Assembly (NCBI RefSeq): GCF_030418165.1
Contig: NZ_JAUHTQ010000002.1
Coordinates: 310,001 to 374,000, forward strand
DNA length: 64,000 nt
Direction: 5' to 3'
Source of the DNA: Ureibacillus aquaedulcis
Lineage (GTDB): Bacteria > Bacillota > Bacilli > Bacillales_A > Planococcaceae
Shown here: one piece after another, positions 8,856-17,082 of the stretch
Layout of the letters: every line of letters begins with the position of its first letter
How positions within the stretch are numbered: the first letter of the stretch is position 1
Position numbers and translations under genes: made by a program
The notes under the pieces: model-generated
What the model was told of the DNA's origin: nothing
Databases searched by the model: none
What the model saw: the letters and a program-made list of their open reading frames with translations, nothing else

Positions 8856-9695
8856 CTATTCTAGATCAATCACTCTATTAATCATGGTTCCGACTTGCTC
8901 TCGAGTAGCTAAAGCCCTGGGATTGCTGCCGTCTGTAATGCCTAGTTGCAATAATGTTTCCCATGCTTCTTTATGTGATTCAGAAACTGTCCCGTTATTT
9001 TGTATAAAAGTATCGTGATATCGTTTTAGTACAGTAAATAATTGTTGCCGAGTCAATGCTCCTGCTGGATAGGATCCGTCAGTTAAACCTGATTCTTTTG
9101 CCCATTCATAATCTTCTTTATGAGGTGGAGCTACTGCATTATTAGATCTCAAAGAGGCTTTCGCGGATAATTCGTTTTTTAAAGCTTCTATTTCGCTTTT
9201 TAGTTCTTCATATTGCGACAATGTTAAACCCTCCTCTTGGATTAATTGGACTCTTTCGTTACTGGACGTAGGAACTACAACCTCGCCCTCAAGTTGATAA
9301 CCTTTAGGCATGACCCAATCCGATTTCACCTCGAAATGAGGACGGTCCATATTATTTGTCCATGTACCACCCCATGTGATATTTAATTTTTTCGCTATTG
9401 CTCCTACTTTGGAAAGTGTTTCCACATCATATAGTGGTTTTGGCGGTGCAACGGCAATATCCCAAGCTAAGCGAGCTTTATGATTACTAGATTTTGTCCA
9501 TGTAACGATTTGTCCTGGACGAGTGCGACCTTGTGCATATAAGTAATTTTGTCGTTCTTGGGAGCGATATGTTTCGGTTAGGAAAATATCTCGAATATTT
9601 GCTTTATAGCACTCCTGAAACAACAATTTACAAGCTATCTGTGCAACCCTTGCCAATTCGCTTAAATCTCTATTACTCGTTTCTACTGATGCCAT
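8856..9695 (-). CDS. M15-family cell-wall peptidase (endolysin or CwlK-like)
   Basis: The N-terminal 130 residues form a VanY/CwlK-type LAS metallopeptidase that cuts the peptide part of peptidoglycan. Zinc ligands are visible as His72 and Asp79 (SSNHKARLAWD) and His120 (RPHFE). The usual Gly in HxxGxAxD is Arg here. A short coiled coil (about 150-178) links to two C-terminal repeats, YEWAKESGLTDGSYP..LTRQQL and AWETLLQLGITDGSNP..ATREQV, which resemble truncated SLH-like wall-binding repeats. There is no signal peptide, as in phage endolysins that need a holin, yet no phage gene lies nearby. A clear GGAGGG precedes the ATG. Confidence 0.85.
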   Translation of the reverse strand: MASVETSNRDLSELARVAQIACKLLFQECYKANIRDIFLTETYRSQERQNYLYAQGRTRPGQIVTWTKSSNHKARLAWDIAVAPPKPLYDVETLSKVGAIAKKLNITWGGTWTNNMDRPHFEVKSDWVMPKGYQLEGEVVVPTSSNERVQLIQEEGLTLSQYEELKSEIEALKNELSAKASLRSNNAVAPPHKEDYEWAKESGLTDGSYPAGALTRQQLFTVLKRYHDTFIQNNGTVSESHKEAWETLLQLGITDGSNPRALATREQVGTMINRVIDLE

Positions 9696-10178
9696 ATTAT
9701 CCCTCCTTCGACTTGTTGTTAGCTAGCACTTGTATGTTATCAGGGACCCAGCAAGGTATAGGATCCACTATGATATCATGAAGTCCTAATATACTAGTAT
9801 AGTCATCATAATAGATATGAATTGGTTAATATACTCAGTAATCTATATTAAAAAAATGCCCGCTACTTTATAGCGAGCACTAGCATTTATGTTATATTTT
9901 TCATATTCCGATCCCACTCTGTAATACTCGATTGTGGCCTATGGTTTGCAGAACACTTTTTAAACTTGGACCACTATTCATCAATTAACTAAAAAACACC
10001 CGGCTAGAAGTGTTCCCTAAAAGTTAGGATGACATACTATTATTAATTCTTTTAAAGTAAACGAAAAATAAGCGATTTTGGGGTCCATTGAATTAAAGGG
10101 AATTTTTCGATGGGATATATAATAAGTGTCTCTTTATAACTTTCTATAAAATCGTTGATATATCGACAGTTATCAAAG
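9696..10178. other. Gene-free interval with one orphan terminator
   Basis: No coding frame with a ribosome site is seen on either strand. The region holds a clear minus-strand terminator at 9850-9879 without an obvious gene feeding it, and a weaker AACACTT/GGGTGTT hairpin near 9990-10016. This could be the remains of a decayed gene or element. Confidence 0.45.
9850..9879 (-). terminator. Orphan terminator-like hairpin
   Basis: Minus strand GCTCGCTA / TAGCGGGC (one G-T pair), then ATTTTTTT. No gene is recognised immediately upstream on that strand before ypjP, which has its own terminator. Confidence 0.65.
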
Positions 10179-10229
10179 AAAAAACCCCCGTAAAAATTAG
10201 ATTCGTGTCTAACTTTTTACGGGGCAGTT
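10179..10229 (-). terminator. ypjP terminator resembling an IS3-type end
   Basis: A long stem (about 10186-10201 with 10209-10224) followed by TTTTTT on the minus strand. The outer sequence TGAACTGCCCCGTAAAAAGT followed by TAGACA resembles terminal repeats of IS3/IS150-group elements, so this terminator may be a domesticated element end. The hairpin is seen; the origin is a guess. Confidence 0.7.
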
Positions 10230-10245
10230 CATTGATTCGGGTGTT

Positions 10246-10851
10246 TTAGGATAACCATTTCGGTGGCGTGTTTTTGCTCCAGTAAATATCACCTAAAGAA
10301 TGGTGTGCGATAAAATTGTCTTCAGATGTATGGTAATGGAAATTATAGTAGTAGCCTTCTTGGGGACGCTTTTCTGTTCGAACATGGAAGCGAATCAAGT
10401 CCTTGCCGCTTGTCCCGTTCGAAATATTGAAAATCTTTTCGTTATACTCTCCGCTTGGCTGATTTGAAATCGCCAAGTATCTAACTGTGTCCGCGTCCAA
10501 ATTCGTTAGTGTTAGTTCAATTACCTCTTCTAATTTTGGATAAATCTTTGAATCAAATTCATCGCTAATGACAGGTGCAATTCTAGGACCAAATTTTATG
10601 TAGGCTTGTTCTTTTGCTGCTAATAAGATGGGTTCGATATTCGTTGTATCATTATGATCGACATCGGCAAAACTATCTTCAACCAAAGCTGATACTTGCT
10701 CAGTTGAATTGCTTTCTATGTTGCTGCCTTCTGAACCATTGTTCGCTTGGCTGTTATCTAGACTATCCCAAATTTCATGATTCGGTGTAATTAATCCAAA
10801 AGTTAATAATGCAACTGTTATAACAAGGGTTTTCTGCAGCCACTTTTTCAT
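10246..10851 (-). CDS. ypjP: YpjP-like exported protein
   Basis: ATG 10851 follows GAAGGTGATCTC. The N terminus MKKWLQKTLVITVALLTFGL is a signal or anchor segment closely resembling Bacillus YpjP, followed by a low-complexity Asn/Ser/Glu linker and a C-terminal domain with 'FGPRIAPVI', 'FHVRTEKRPQEGYYYNFHYH' and a WL.. end, which are YpjP landmarks. The 201-residue length matches. Function is not known. In B. subtilis ypjP lies near thyB, ypiP and yphP (brxA); all three counterparts occur in this window, so the synteny is partly kept. Confidence 0.8.
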   Translation of the reverse strand: MKKWLQKTLVITVALLTFGLITPNHEIWDSLDNSQANNGSEGSNIESNSTEQVSALVEDSFADVDHNDTTNIEPILLAAKEQAYIKFGPRIAPVISDEFDSKIYPKLEEVIELTLTNLDADTVRYLAISNQPSGEYNEKIFNISNGTSGKDLIRFHVRTEKRPQEGYYYNFHYHTSEDNFIAHHSLGDIYWSKNTPPKWLS

Positions 10852-10999
10852 GAGATCACCTTCAATATCGCACAATTTTGTAAAAACCTTCTATATATTT
10901 AGTACGTTTAAAACATTAAAAGGTTTCATCTTTTTCTATTTCATTGTACAATAATATTGTAAATAAAGCGTGTTTTTTTTATCAAGGGAGGTTAACTGT

Positions 11000-11071
11000 A
11001 TGGAAATCGCAGCAGGGTTTGGATTATTATTGTTACTAGGTTATTTAACATCTATGTGCTTCACGGACTAA
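11000..11071 (+). CDS. 23-residue hydrophobic peptide
   Basis: A strong ribosome site (GGGAGG, 7 bases after it an ATG area) precedes a 23-codon frame, MEIAAGFGLLLLLGYLTSM plus CFTD. It encodes one probable membrane helix and is followed 11 bases later by a terminator, so it is a complete tiny transcription unit. I do not recognise it. It resembles the many small membrane peptides of sporulating Bacillales only in general form. Confidence 0.55.
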   Translation: MEIAAGFGLLLLLGYLTSMCFTD

Positions 11072-11082
11072 TTCACAAAGCT

Positions 11083-11110
11083 AAAGCTACTGATTCAGGT
11101 AGCTTTTTTT
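11083..11110 (+). terminator. Terminator of 23-residue peptide gene
   Basis: AAAGCTAC / GTAGCTTT stem, 8-base loop, then TTTT; the T run reaches 11110. Confidence 0.8.
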
Positions 11111-11128
11111 AGTTGCCAAAAATTAGAC

Positions 11129-11160
11129 AAGGGGTATCCTAATTAATCGGATACCCCTTT
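11129..11160. terminator. Terminator-like hairpin
   Basis: AAGGGGTATCC / GGATACCCCTTT, an 11-bp stem. It could end the minus-strand structured transcript proposed at 11205-11409 or back up the preceding plus-strand terminator. Confidence 0.6.
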
Positions 11161-11204
11161 AGCATTTCTATGGAAAAATATAAATAAATAATGTCTCAAC
11201 CCTA

Positions 11205-11409
11205 TCATCAGGGGAATTTTATAATATAATGCAAACACTTGCATCTACCAACCGCGGTAAAATTCCACTAAACGCTTTCTAACCTAAGCAACGCAAACCC
11301 TACCTACTTTTGCGTCCTTGCAAGCCTCTACTTGCGCCAGTGTGAATAAGTATCTTAAAAAACTTCAGCGAAACGCCAAATTTATTTACATCAATCCTAA
11401 AAATCGCAT
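11205..11409 (-). ncRNA. Candidate structured RNA or intergenic repeat, identity unknown
   Basis: This stretch is visibly richer in G and C than its surroundings and has dense self-complementarity: GGAATTTTA/TAAAATTCC (11213-11221 with 11258-11266), ATGCAA/TTGCAT inside it, ACGCAAA/TTTGCGT (11291-11297 with 11309-11315) and GCAAG/CTTGC (11320-11324 with 11331-11335). A sigma-A promoter on the minus strand at 11416-11444 points into it, and a strong hairpin lies beyond it at 11129-11160. I compared it by memory with T-box, lysine, c-di-GMP, 6S, SRP and tmRNA patterns and found no match. It might equally be a mobile intergenic repeat. Strand assignment depends on the promoter. Confidence 0.4.
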
Positions 11410-11415
11410 ATAACT

Positions 11416-11444
11416 ACTGTACCATAATTTATGTGTAAAGTAAA
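11416..11444 (-). promoter_or_regulatory. Candidate promoter of structured element
   Basis: Minus strand TTTACT (11439-11444), 17-base spacer, TACAGT (11416-11421). Confidence 0.5.
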
Positions 11445-11534
11445 ATCCATTGATACAATGTAGTCGACCGATATCCATTTCACGACTATTTCCTATTAAG
11501 CCATTCCCTTTTCTCTCATCTTGCTTAACCATTA

Positions 11535-11563
11535 TTGACAATCATCTATCAACATGCTATTCT
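11535..11563 (+). promoter_or_regulatory. Sigma-A promoter of amino-acid ABC operon
   Basis: TTGACA (11535-11540) and TATTCT (11558-11563) with a 17-base spacer, about 70 bases before the binding-protein start. Confidence 0.7.
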
Positions 11564-11636
11564 TTAATACATTAGTAGTTTAGTGAATGAAAGTGCTATT
11601 CACTATACATAGAAACCATCAAGGAGATAGATTAAT

Positions 11637-12422
11637 ATGAAACGTAAATTTTCACTAGTTTTTATCCTGGCATTAATCTTAACGATTGTTGCTGCTTGTG
11701 GAGCAGATGAGAAATCAGAAGGTTCTTCTTCTGGTAAGGAAACAGTAGTAATCGGTATTGACGATACTTTTGCACCGATGGGATTCCGTGATGACAACAA
11801 TGAAATCGTGGGATTTGATATTGATTTAGCTAAGGCCGCTGCCGAACATATGGGCGTTGATGTAAAGTTCCAACCGATCGATTGGTCTACAAAAGAGTCT
11901 GAATTAAGCAGTGGACGTATTGATCTAATCTGGAACGGCTATACAGTTACTGAAGAACGTAAAGAGAAAGTCTTATTTACCGAACCATATTTGGAAAATG
12001 CTCAAGTTGTTATGACTTTGGCAGATTCTAAAATAACTAAGTTAGATGATCTTGCAGACAAAGAAGTGGGGATTCAAGCGTTATCTTCGGCTCTTGATGC
12101 ACTAAATGCCAACCCAATTAGCGAAAAAGTATCTCTTAATGAATTTAAAGACAATGTTTTAGCCTTGACAGATTTAAAAGCTGGACGTGTTGAAGCTGTT
12201 GTCATTGATAAAGTGGTTGGTGAATACTTTATGACTCAGGAAGCAGATACTTTTAAAATTCTGGATGAATCTTTAGCACCTGAACAATACGCTGTAGGTG
12301 TGAAAAAAGGCAACGAAGAGCTGCTTGAAAAAGTACAGGCTGCCCTGGATTCAATGAATGAAGACGGTACTTCGGCTGAGATTTCAACAAAATGGTTTGG
12401 CGAAGACATCGTTTTAAAATAG
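11637..12422 (+). CDS. Polar amino-acid ABC transporter binding lipoprotein
   Basis: Family 3 solute-binding protein, anchored outside the membrane by Cys21 in the lipobox IVAACG. The 261-residue protein has the expected IGIDDTFAPMGFRDDNN start of the mature lobe, EIVGFDIDLAKA and the WSTKESELSSGRIDLIWNGYT hinge area typical of glutamine, cystine or arginine binding proteins. An AAGGAG site precedes the ATG. It heads an operon with a permease (12557) and an ATPase (13227), but a terminator at 12455-12494 separates it from them, which would give more binding protein than membrane parts. Substrate cannot be fixed; glutamine or cystine are likely candidates. Confidence 0.92.
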   Translation: MKRKFSLVFILALILTIVAACGADEKSEGSSSGKETVVIGIDDTFAPMGFRDDNNEIVGFDIDLAKAAAEHMGVDVKFQPIDWSTKESELSSGRIDLIWNGYTVTEERKEKVLFTEPYLENAQVVMTLADSKITKLDDLADKEVGIQALSSALDALNANPISEKVSLNEFKDNVLALTDLKAGRVEAVVIDKVVGEYFMTQEADTFKILDESLAPEQYAVGVKKGNEELLEKVQAALDSMNEDGTSAEISTKWFGEDIVLK

Positions 12423-12454
12423 TAGTTTATAACCTAATTAAATGATGAATACTT

Positions 12455-12494
12455 GATAAGAGTTTCCATATTTATGTGAAGCTCTTATCTTTTT
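12455..12494 (+). terminator. Internal (partial) terminator after binding-protein gene
   Basis: GATAAGAG / CTCTTATC stem followed by TTTTT, between the first and second genes of one transport operon; it probably tunes subunit ratio. Confidence 0.75.
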
Positions 12495-12556
12495 GACCTA
12501 ACTGTAACATCAGGAAACACTTGACTTCTAGTCAGCACTTTTAAGGAGGATACATA

Positions 12557-13213
12557 ATGGTTGAATATTGGAATAAGATTATTTGGCCAATGCTTGAAGG
12601 AGCACAAATGACTGTACTCCTCTTCTTCATTGCCATAATCGTTTCGATACCACTTGGTTTCTTGCTAACTTTGGCAGTTAAAAGCAGCTTTAAACCATTG
12701 TCATGGCTTGCACACGGATACATAACAATTATGCGTGGCACACCACTGTTACTACAGCTTTTATTAATTTGTTTTGGTTTACCAATGCTGCCAATCGTCG
12801 GTGAATATTTAGTTTTCGACCGTTTTGTCGCTGCATGCATTGGTTTTGTATTAAATTACGCTGCTTATTTTGCAGAGATTTTCAGAGGCGGCTTGCTTGC
12901 TATCGATAAGGGGCAATATGAGGCCGCACAAGTATTAGGTTTATCGAAATGGCAAACAACTACTCGTGTAATATTACCTCAAATGTTCCGAGTTGCATTA
13001 CCTGCAGTTGCAAATGAATCCATTACGCTTATTAAAGATACTGCCCTACTTTACGCTGTTGCAGTACCTGAACTATTGCATTTTGCACAAACAGCTGTCA
13101 ACAGGGAATTCACGATAGTACCCTACTTTATTGCGGGGGTTATATACTTAATCATGACATTAATCTTAACGATAATCTTTAAACAACTTGAGCGTCGATA
13201 TAAGTTTGAATAG
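12557..13213 (+). CDS. Polar amino-acid ABC transporter permease
   Basis: The 218-residue membrane subunit of the His/Glu/Gln/Arg class. It has about five hydrophobic helices, the [15 protein letters not shown] segment and the EAA-type loop [16 protein letters not shown], followed by [15 protein letters not shown], all standard for this family (HisM/GlnP type). AAGGAGG precedes the ATG. The ATPase gene starts 13 bases after its stop, so they are translated together. It probably works as a homodimer because only one permease gene is present. Confidence 0.92.
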   Translation: MVEYWNKIIWPMLEGAQMTVLLFFIAIIVSIPLGFLLTLAVKSSFKPLSWLAHGYITIMRGTPLLLQLLLICFGLPMLPIVGEYLVFDRFVAACIGFVLNYAAYFAEIFRGGLLAIDKGQYEAAQVLGLSKWQTTTRVILPQMFRVALPAVANESITLIKDTALLYAVAVPELLHFAQTAVNREFTIVPYFIAGVIYLIMTLILTIIFKQLERRYKFE

Positions 13214-13226
13214 AGGTGAAAAGAAC

Positions 13227-13973
13227 ATGACACTAATTGAAGTTGCCAATTTAAAAAAATCCTTTGGAACAAACGAGGTATTAAAGAAAATCTCCTTTTC
13301 CATGAATAAAAATGAAGTGGTTGCGATGATTGGCCCCTCCGGATCTGGAAAAAGTACATTGCTGCGAAGTCTGATCAACCTGGAGCAAATTGATGGCGGC
13401 AGTATCAGCATTGGAAATGAATATTTAGTAAAAGATGGCGTTTACGTAAAGCCGGACGGGATAAAAAAAGTGACAGGCAGGATGGGTATGGTGTTTCAAC
13501 ATTTCAATCTTTTCCCTCATTTGACTGTAAAACAAAATCTGGAGATGGCTCCCAAGTTGCTGAATCTACAATCAGCTCAAGAGATTGAAAATCATGCGAA
13601 AGATTTATTAGATAAAGTGGGGCTAACTGAAAAAGCCGAGTCTTACCCTTCCAGTTTATCAGGTGGTCAAAAACAACGTGTGGCCATTGCACGTGCATTA
13701 ATGCTAAATCCCGATATTCTGCTCTTTGATGAACCAACTTCTGCTCTTGACCCTGAATTGACTGGTGAAGTATTAAAAGTAATGAAGGATCTAGCTGAAG
13801 AAAGTATGACAATGATTGTTGTGACTCACGAGATGGGTTTTGCAAGAGAAGTGGCAAATCGTGTAGTATTCATGGATGGCGGAGAAATTGTAGAGTCAAA
13901 TAGCCCAGAAGAGTTCTTCTCAAACCCGCAACACGATCGTACCAAATTGTTCCTGAAGAAAAATTTAAAATAA
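13227..13973 (+). CDS. Polar amino-acid ABC transporter ATPase
   Basis: GlnQ/ArtM-type ATP-binding subunit of 248 residues. It shows Walker [11 protein letters not shown]-loop region [14 protein letters not shown], signature [15 protein letters not shown], Walker [14 protein letters not shown] and the H-loop [15 protein letters not shown], the last being characteristic of polar amino-acid importers. The start at 13227 is chosen because GAGGTGAAAAGAAC lies directly before it; an earlier in-frame start would overlap the permease. A terminator follows 13 bases after the stop. Confidence 0.93.
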   Translation: MTLIEVANLKKSFGTNEVLKKISFSMNKNEVVAMIGPSGSGKSTLLRSLINLEQIDGGSISIGNEYLVKDGVYVKPDGIKKVTGRMGMVFQHFNLFPHLTVKQNLEMAPKLLNLQSAQEIENHAKDLLDKVGLTEKAESYPSSLSGGQKQRVAIARALMLNPDILLFDEPTSALDPELTGEVLKVMKDLAEESMTMIVVTHEMGFAREVANRVVFMDGGEIVESNSPEEFFSNPQHDRTKLFLKKNLK

Positions 13974-13986
13974 ATGACGAATTAGT

Positions 13987-14020
13987 AGTGAAGAGAATCC
14001 TTATTTTCTTCACTTTTTTT
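13987..14020 (+). terminator. Terminator of amino-acid ABC operon
   Basis: AGTGAAGA / TCTTCACT stem followed by TTTTTTT. Confidence 0.85.
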
Positions 14021-14158
14021 GTTTGGTGTAATTGGATATGTAATTGAGGGAATTTTTAGGTGAAGGTCAAGCTTTGAGGTCTACCTAGATGGGCTTATTT
14101 TTAGTGCGGTTGCTTATTTTTAGTGACAGTTGCTTATTTTGTTTTTGATTCGTCTTAT

Positions 14159-14512
14159 GATGTACTTTCTCTACTCCTTACTTCTCATAAAATGCTTTAT
14201 CACCCTGATGATGCACTTTCTACTGCAATTAGCTTCTCACAAAGTGCTTCCTTCGACTGTTGATGCACTTTTTACTGCAAATCGCTTCTCTAAAAATGCT
14301 TCATTCGCCTGATGATGCCCCTTCTACCGTAATTTGGTTTTCACAAAGGTCTTCATTCGACTTATGACGCACTTTATACTGTATTTAGCTACTCACAAAA
14401 TACTTCATTCCCCTTATGATGCACTTTCACCAGTTAATTGCTTCTCACAAAGGTCTTCATCCGCCTGATGACGTACTCATAACACTTTTCATAAAATTCT
14501 TCATCCGCCTTT
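14159..14512. repeat. Seven-copy 52-bp tandem repeat array (family B)
   Basis: Degenerate units start at 14159, 14210, 14262, 14314, 14366, 14418 and 14470: one step of 51 and five of exactly 52 bases. The consensus is roughly GATGCACTTTCTACTGCAAT then TAGCTTCTCACAAAGTGCTT then CATTCGCCTGAT. Within a unit GCACTTT and the partly complementary AAAGTGC (often AAAATGC) are about 21 bases apart. The period is not a multiple of three and all frames contain stops, so it is not coding. It fills most of the gap between a transport operon terminator and ypiP. Confidence 0.85.
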
Positions 14513-14590
14513 TCTTCTTACAATGATTCGAGAAATAGCAATGTACTTCATTGAGCAAAAAAAATAGCGATGAATACTCATCGCTATCAC

Positions 14591-15388
14591 TCAACGTTCA
14601 CTAGTTTTTTCCAAAATCCCATAATGAAACTTCGAAGTTAACCGCACCGCTCTTTCAAATCCAAATTCTTCAAACAGTCCAGAACGAAAATGTGCTTTCA
14701 ATACGACCCGTTTTTTGGCAACTCGGAAGGCTTCATCAACCCATTCTTTCGATAAATGAAGATGGCTGCCGGCAACCCGCAGTGTTTCGAAATTGTTGGA
14801 TTCTTCGATGAGTTCCTCGAACATGGGATCCATGTATACAACATCAAAGGAATTCTCGCCCTGTTGTCTTAAAAACTCCACGGCTTCGGTTTGGATAACC
14901 TCGATTTGGCGCATACAGCTAGTCAGCGGTAGTTCAGAGGTATCATAAGCCTGCATTCCGTTTTTTATTATAAACGCAACATTTGCATCGTCCTCTAATC
15001 CGACTACTTTCCCCAAATCCCCTACTTTATAAGCCGCAAGCATGGCGTCAGAACCCATTCCCAGCGTGCAATCAAGGAAGGAGTCTCCCACCTTTAGGTT
15101 GCATGCATCCAGAAATGGATCTTGCTCTCCTCTTGCCACTCGTTTTAACCGGAAAGCCGCTGAATTTGGATGAAAAAAGAAAGGTGCACCTGCACCTTTC
15201 GGGTAATACTCATAGCGATTTTTGCCCGCAATGATGATATTTGCATTGAAAAGCTGGCTCAACTTCGCAACGGATCTTTTATTTCGGGGTTCGAAACGAA
15301 TATTTAATTCGTCACAAGCTTTCTGTGCTAGCGCCATAGAAATTTCATCTGGTCTACCAGCAGTCGTTACAAGCGTTACTGCGCACAT
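14591..15388 (-). CDS. ypiP: YpiP-like SAM-dependent methyltransferase
   Basis: Class I methyltransferase of 265 residues. An N-terminal domain (TTAGRPDEISMALAQKAC...) recognises substrate. The SAM-binding core begins at FLDCTLGMGSDAMLAA (motif I, DxTxGxGxD) and motif IV-like DVVYMDPMFEE carries the catalytic (D/N)PP-type site. The layout is related to RsmJ-type RNA guanine methyltransferases and matches Bacillus YpiP; an rRNA target is an inference. Its start overlaps the end of brxA by 13 bases, so the two are translationally coupled. Confidence 0.8.
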   Translation of the reverse strand: MCAVTLVTTAGRPDEISMALAQKACDELNIRFEPRNKRSVAKLSQLFNANIIIAGKNRYEYYPKGAGAPFFFHPNSAAFRLKRVARGEQDPFLDACNLKVGDSFLDCTLGMGSDAMLAAYKVGDLGKVVGLEDDANVAFIIKNGMQAYDTSELPLTSCMRQIEVIQTEAVEFLRQQGENSFDVVYMDPMFEELIEESNNFETLRVAGSHLHLSKEWVDEAFRVAKKRVVLKAHFRSGLFEEFGFERAVRLTSKFHYGILEKTSER

Positions 15389-15807
15389 GCTTGTTTTAAT
15401 ACACCAGTTAAATGCTCAGTAATTTGTTCTACTGGATAGCCTTCAATTTGTTCACGAGGAATGAAGTATTCTAATTGTCCGTCTCTTAAAACAGCAATTG
15501 ACGGAGAACTTGCTGGGACTTCTTCAAAGAATCCGCGCATTTGTGCTGTTGCTTCGCGATCCTGGCCTGCAAAAACTGTTACTAGATGGTCTGGTTTTAC
15601 CTCTTCGATTGCTTGGCGAACCGCTGGACGAGCTAAACCGGCCGCACATCCACATACAGAATTAATGACTACTAAAGAAACTCCTTTTGCCGAAGCCATA
15701 AATTCATTCACATCTTCAGCAGTTGTTAATTCATTAAAACCAGCATCTACTAATTCTTGGCGCATTGGTCGTACAATGCCTTTCATGTATTCATCATAAG
15801 CATTCAT
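15376..15807 (-). CDS. brxA: Bacilliredoxin BrxA/BrxB family
   Basis: Thioredoxin-fold protein of 144 residues that removes bacillithiol from S-bacillithiolated proteins after oxidative stress. The diagnostic CGC motif is at residues 52-54 (NSVCGCAAGLARPA), followed by VTVFAGQDREATAQMR and the C-terminal HLTGVL. ATG 15807 follows AGAGGTAGAAAAA; the frame extends upstream but without support. Together with ypiP and ypjP this keeps a B. subtilis-like neighbourhood (yphP-ypiP-ypjP). The presence of a bacilliredoxin implies bacillithiol synthesis elsewhere in the genome. Confidence 0.93.
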   Translation of the reverse strand: MNAYDEYMKGIVRPMRQELVDAGFNELTTAEDVNEFMASAKGVSLVVINSVCGCAAGLARPAVRQAIEEVKPDHLVTVFAGQDREATAQMRGFFEEVPASSPSIAVLRDGQLEYFIPREQIEGYPVEQITEHLTGVLKQACAQ

Positions 15808-15891
15808 TTTTTCTACCTCTTTCATTCATAATCACTATTTTTTATTATACCAATTAAAACGATTTAATTTCAAAATATGTGCCTGTGTTCA

Positions 15892-17082
15892 TTAATTTAC
15901 ACTTTCTGCTACTGGTTTTGCTATCTCTGTTTTTTTCCAAGCGAGTGCAATTCCTAATGCAACGGCCAGGAAGACAGCAGCCAAATAGTATGGGTAATCG
16001 ACATCAATATCAAATAGCACCCCACCCAGAATCGGTCCAATTGCATTTGCCAGGGAGGTAAACATCGAGTTCATGCCGCCTACAAAGCCTTGATCATTTC
16101 CTGCTATTTTCGATAAATAGGAGGTGGCAGCAGGACGAATTAGATCAAAACCAACAAAACACATTGTAATGACGAAAATAATCATTGCATAGCTGGACAC
16201 TTGGGTTAAAACAAAAACGAAAACTACGGAAATTACCAAGCACAGTCGAATTAACTTGATTTCGCCCCACCATTGCGTCAAGCGGTCAAAGAGTAAAATT
16301 TGGGATAACGCGCCTATTATAGCCGATACTGTAATCAAAACCGCGATATCTCCCGGAGAAAAGCTAAATTTATGATCCGTATACAAACTGATAAACGATT
16401 CAACTACGGCAAGGCCGAATGAAGAAATAAAAATAATCAAAAAGGCGATTAAAAACATCGGGATACAAATCTTTTTAAAGGCAGATTTCGATTCTGTTTG
16501 TTCCATGACTACAGGCTGTTCCGTACGTTCAGGTTCTTTCAAGAAGAGAATGGACAAGACTGTAGCTAGAGCACCTAGAACAGCAGCAGAAAAGAATGGA
16601 ACACGTGTACCGATTTCTGCGAGAAAGCCCCCAACACCTGGTCCAATGATAAATCCAGTGCTGATTGCTGCAGACATATACCCCAGTGCCTTTGGTCGTG
16701 TTTCAGCTGTCGTAATATCCGCAATATAGGCTGTTACAGCCGGCATGATTAATGCGCCACTCACACCACCTAAAATACGGGAAACAAATAAAACCTCAAC
16801 CGACTTTCCTAGACCAAATAATAATTCCGATACCGCAAATGTTGCTAACCCGAGAATAATCATGATCTTACGTCCGTATTTATCCGCAAAACGCCCTGCT
16901 ATCGGTGATACCACAAGTGAAGTTAGTGCAAACGCTGCCGTTAAATAACCAACAACTGTTCCTGAAATATGCAGCTCATTCATGATCGTCGGCAAAACAG
17001 GAATAATTAAGCCAATTCCTAAAAACGCAATAAACAGATTTCCTAATAAGATCGCCAATACAATCTTTGTATTTTTATTCAT
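15892..17082 (-). CDS. MFS multidrug efflux transporter (Bmr/NorA type)
   Basis: Drug:H+ antiporter of the 12-helix DHA1 class, 396 residues. Loop 2-3 carries motif A as GRFADKYGRKIMI, and helix 5 carries the antiporter motif C as GFIIGPGVGGFLAE. The RILGGVSGALIMPA segment corresponds to motif B with its arginine. The family exports cationic dyes, fluoroquinolones or tetracyclines; which of these cannot be read here. It has no adjacent regulator and stands alone, with an AGAGAGTC-like ribosome site. Confidence 0.88.
   Translation of the reverse strand: MNKNTKIVLAILLGNLFIAFLGIGLIIPVLPTIMNELHISGTVVGYLTAAFALTSLVVSPIAGRFADKYGRKIMIILGLATFAVSELLFGLGKSVEVLFVSRILGGVSGALIMPAVTAYIADITTAETRPKALGYMSAAISTGFIIGPGVGGFLAEIGTRVPFFSAAVLGALATVLSILFLKEPERTEQPVVMEQTESKSAFKKICIPMFLIAFLIIFISSFGLAVVESFISLYTDHKFSFSPGDIAVLITVSAIIGALSQILLFDRLTQWWGEIKLIRLCLVISVVFVFVLTQVSSYAMIIFVITMCFVGFDLIRPAATSYLSKIAGNDQGFVGGMNSMFTSLANAIGPILGGVLFDIDVDYPYYLAAVFLAVALGIALAWKKTEIAKPVAESVN

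Noticed and set aside
8856-9695. Prophage
   Set aside because: One endolysin-like gene with no structural, integrase or holin genes on either side.
11205-11409. T-box or lysine riboswitch
   Set aside because: An ACCGCGG and an AGAGG occur, but no T-box GGTGG-N-ACC sequence in the right order, no specifier stem, and no fitting downstream gene.
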